Positions 5,601 to 6,249 of a stretch of DNA of 6,249 nt are shown in pieces. Position 1 is the stretch's first letter; each line of letters starts with the position of its first letter. A model generated the notes under the pieces. It did not search any database and was not told the origin of the DNA. It saw nothing but the letters and a program-made list of their open reading frames with translations. The stretch spans positions 1 to 6,249 of the forward strand of contig JAGBGV010000330.1 of assembly GCA_017935805.1 (NCBI GenBank). Direction: 5' to 3'. Source of the stretch: Clostridia bacterium (lineage in GTDB: Bacteria; Bacillota_A; Clostridia; Oscillospirales; CAG-272). Both the position numbers and the translations under genes were made by a program.

Positions 5601-6249
5601 CGTTTTTCGTTACGAACGATGATTTCGGGAGCTCTGTATTCAATAAGTCTCTTAAGACGGTTGTTACGGTTAATAACTCTGCGGTAGAGGTCGTTAAGGT
5701 CGGATGTTGCAAAGCGTCCGCCATCCAGCTGAACCATAGGACGGATTTCGGGAGGAATAACGGGAACAACATCGAGGATCATCCATTCGGGTTTGTTGCC
5801 GGACTTTCTGAAAGCCTCAACAACTTCAAGACGCTTGATGATTCTGATCTTTTTCTGACCGCTGGCGTTTTCAAGCTCAGCTTTGAGCTGCTCGGAGAGA
5901 GCTTCGATATCCAACTCAGCAAGAAGCTCCTTAACAGCTTCTGCGCCCATGCCAACTTTGAAGTCATTCTCATAAACTGTGTAGTATTCTCTGTATTCCT
6001 TTTCGGAAAGCAACTGATACTTAGCAAGGGGAGTTGAACCGGGATCAATTACTATATATGATGCGAAATAAAGAACTTTTTCAAGATGTCTGGGAGAGAT
6101 ATCAAGAAGAAGACCCATACGGGAGGGGATAGCTCTGAAGTACCAGATGTGGGAAACGGGGGCCGCGAGCTGAATGTGACCCATACGCTCACGGCGAACC
6201 TTTTTCTGTGTTACCTCAACACCGCACTTTTCGCATACTTTGTTTTTAT
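2696..6249 (-). CDS. rpoC: RNA polymerase beta' subunit (5' end missing)
   Basis: Beta' forms half of the RNA polymerase active-site cleft. The frame is open to the right edge: 1183 residues are visible, and roughly the first 65-70 are missing. Numbering from the Met at 6184: before it lies [10 protein letters not shown], the second cysteine pair of the N-terminal zinc site; then RRERMGHI; the lid/rudder/clamp region with [22 protein letters not shown] (232-253); the catalytic NADFDGDQM (Asp358, 360, 362 bind Mg2+; codons within 5113-5099); SDSGARGN (615-622); the bridge helix (about 657-693); the second zinc site Cys703, 777, 784 and 787; the trigger loop TMRTFHTGG with His825 (E. coli H936). 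No large insertion splits the trigger loop, as expected outside Proteobacteria. The bridge helix reads [15 protein letters not shown], with Arg666 and Ser671 at E. coli H777 and G782. The last 66 residues (from 1097) contain 36 Asp/Glu and no Lys, Arg or His. rpoB presumably lies upstream, outside the window. Confidence 0.98.
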   Translation of the reverse strand, partial: KNKVCEKCGVEVTQKKVRRERMGHIQLAAPVSHIWYFRAIPSRMGLLLDISPRHLEKVLYFASYIVIDPGSTPLAKYQLLSEKEYREYYTVYENDFKVGMGAEAVKELLAELDIEALSEQLKAELENASGQKKIRIIKRLEVVEAFRKSGNKPEWMILDVVPVIPPEIRPMVQLDGGRFATSDLNDLYRRVINRNNRLKRLIEYRAPEIIVRNEKRMLQEAVDALIDNGRRGKPVTGPNNRPLKSLSEMLRGKQGRFRQNLLGKRVDYSGRSVIVVGPTLKIYQCGLPKEMALELFKPFVMKRLHETQKAANIKDAKKKVEKASPEVWDALENVIKEHPVLLNRAPTLHRLSIQAFEPVLVEGRAIKLHPLVCKAFNADFDGDQMPIHVPLSAEAQAEARFLMLSANNLLKPVDGRAIAVPSQDMVLGSFYLTLDRAGEPGEGKVFRNFDEAMMAYRNGVIGLHAPIKVRVFKERDGEMQSKIIDCTMGLLIFNQPIPQDLGYVDRTDPDKYFDLEINFVCGSKQLGQIIDRCIKYHGFEVTAEMLDNIKAMGYTYSTQAAISISVADMSIPPEKYTLVAEAEKTVDKIQKEFMRGKLSEDERYQSVVATWTQTTNDVVAALQSNFDRYNPIKMMSDSGARGNITQMRQLAGMRGLMFATSGKTMELPIKSNFREGLNILEYFIAARGARKSLSDTALKTADSGYLTRRLVDVAQEVIIRENDCGSTHGIVVSDIMDGNEVLEHLRDRIFGRYVINDIVHPETGEVIVPANTMVSEAQAKAVEDAGIKQVEIRTVLQCQAPMGVCAHCYGADLANSKKVNIGEAVGIIAAQSIGEPGTQLTMRTFHTGGVAGSDITQGLPRVEELFEARKPKKTAIVSEIAGTVSIKDVKKIHNVIVTNDSTGESREYPIPYGTPIIVREGDSVIAGQELTIGYKNPADILRINGIDAVYDYIILEVQKVYNSQSIGINDKHIEVITRQMTRKMHITEPGSSDMLPGINVEKTDFLRTNAELQARIDAGERDLMLVEAEPVLLGITKASIQTESFLSAASFQETTKVLTEAAIKGKVDHLVGLKENVIIGKLIPAGTGMQCYRDVEVKKINTEIDDEFYAKYGNIVTEEPEVEEDDDEFIPVSDNENDVDYEDDIADGDDLYEDDFDENDDFDEMEPDEEDLLGGLDDSIFND

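Noticed and set aside
4637..6037. Second long plus-strand frame (466 codons) inside rpoC
   Set aside because: Same reason: complementary-strand shadow of a highly biased, conserved gene.

Overview
This window is a housekeeping stretch from a low-to-moderate GC Gram-positive bacterium. All supportable genes lie on the minus strand, so transcription runs from high to low coordinates: rpoC (5' end outside the window), a predicted membrane-anchored polysaccharide deacetylase, rpsL (S12), rpsG (S7) and the start of fusA (EF-G). The Firmicutes-type S12 with its N-terminal insertion, the compact RpoC without the proteobacterial trigger-loop insertion, the very strong AAGGAGG ribosome sites and the consensus vegetative promoters all point to Clostridia. 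I lean towards an Oscillospiraceae/Ruminococcus-like organism, but that is an impression from sequence style, not a demonstrated placement.

Region by region. At 2696-6249 lies most of the RNA polymerase beta' subunit, with intact catalytic and zinc-binding motifs, two unusual bridge-helix residues and a very acidic tail. It is closed by a near-perfect palindromic terminator at 2648-2683. At once a new promoter (2614-2642) starts the deacetylase gene, which uses a TTG start. No convincing terminator follows the deacetylase. At 1381-1653 a 273-base gap holds a textbook-perfect promoter (TTGACA, 17-base spacer, TATAAT) for rpsL-rpsG-fusA. This promoter is built into one arm of a 24-pair inverted repeat. 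It gives a leader of about 120 bases with a GC-rich hairpin. rpsL follows, then a fairly long 158-base gap, rpsG (true start GTG), a 51-base gap, and the first 94 codons of fusA.

How the genes work together: RpoC, S12, S7 and EF-G are the standard transcription and translation core, in the usual order rpoB-rpoC ... rpsL-rpsG-fusA. Many Firmicutes have a small L7Ae-like protein gene between rpoC and rpsL. Here that position is taken by a cell-envelope enzyme with its own promoter, insulated from rpoBC by the terminator. It may still read through into the str operon.

I found no new defence, mobile or RNA-guided system. The points most worth a second look are: (1) arginine in S12 at the position of E. 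coli K88, a classic streptomycin-resistance site; (2) substitutions in the RpoC bridge helix at positions equivalent to E. coli H777 and G782; (3) a 27-base imperfect inverted repeat shared by the rpsL leader and the rpsL-rpsG gap; (4) the inverted repeat that contains the str promoter; and (5) the deacetylase inserted between rpoC and rpsL.
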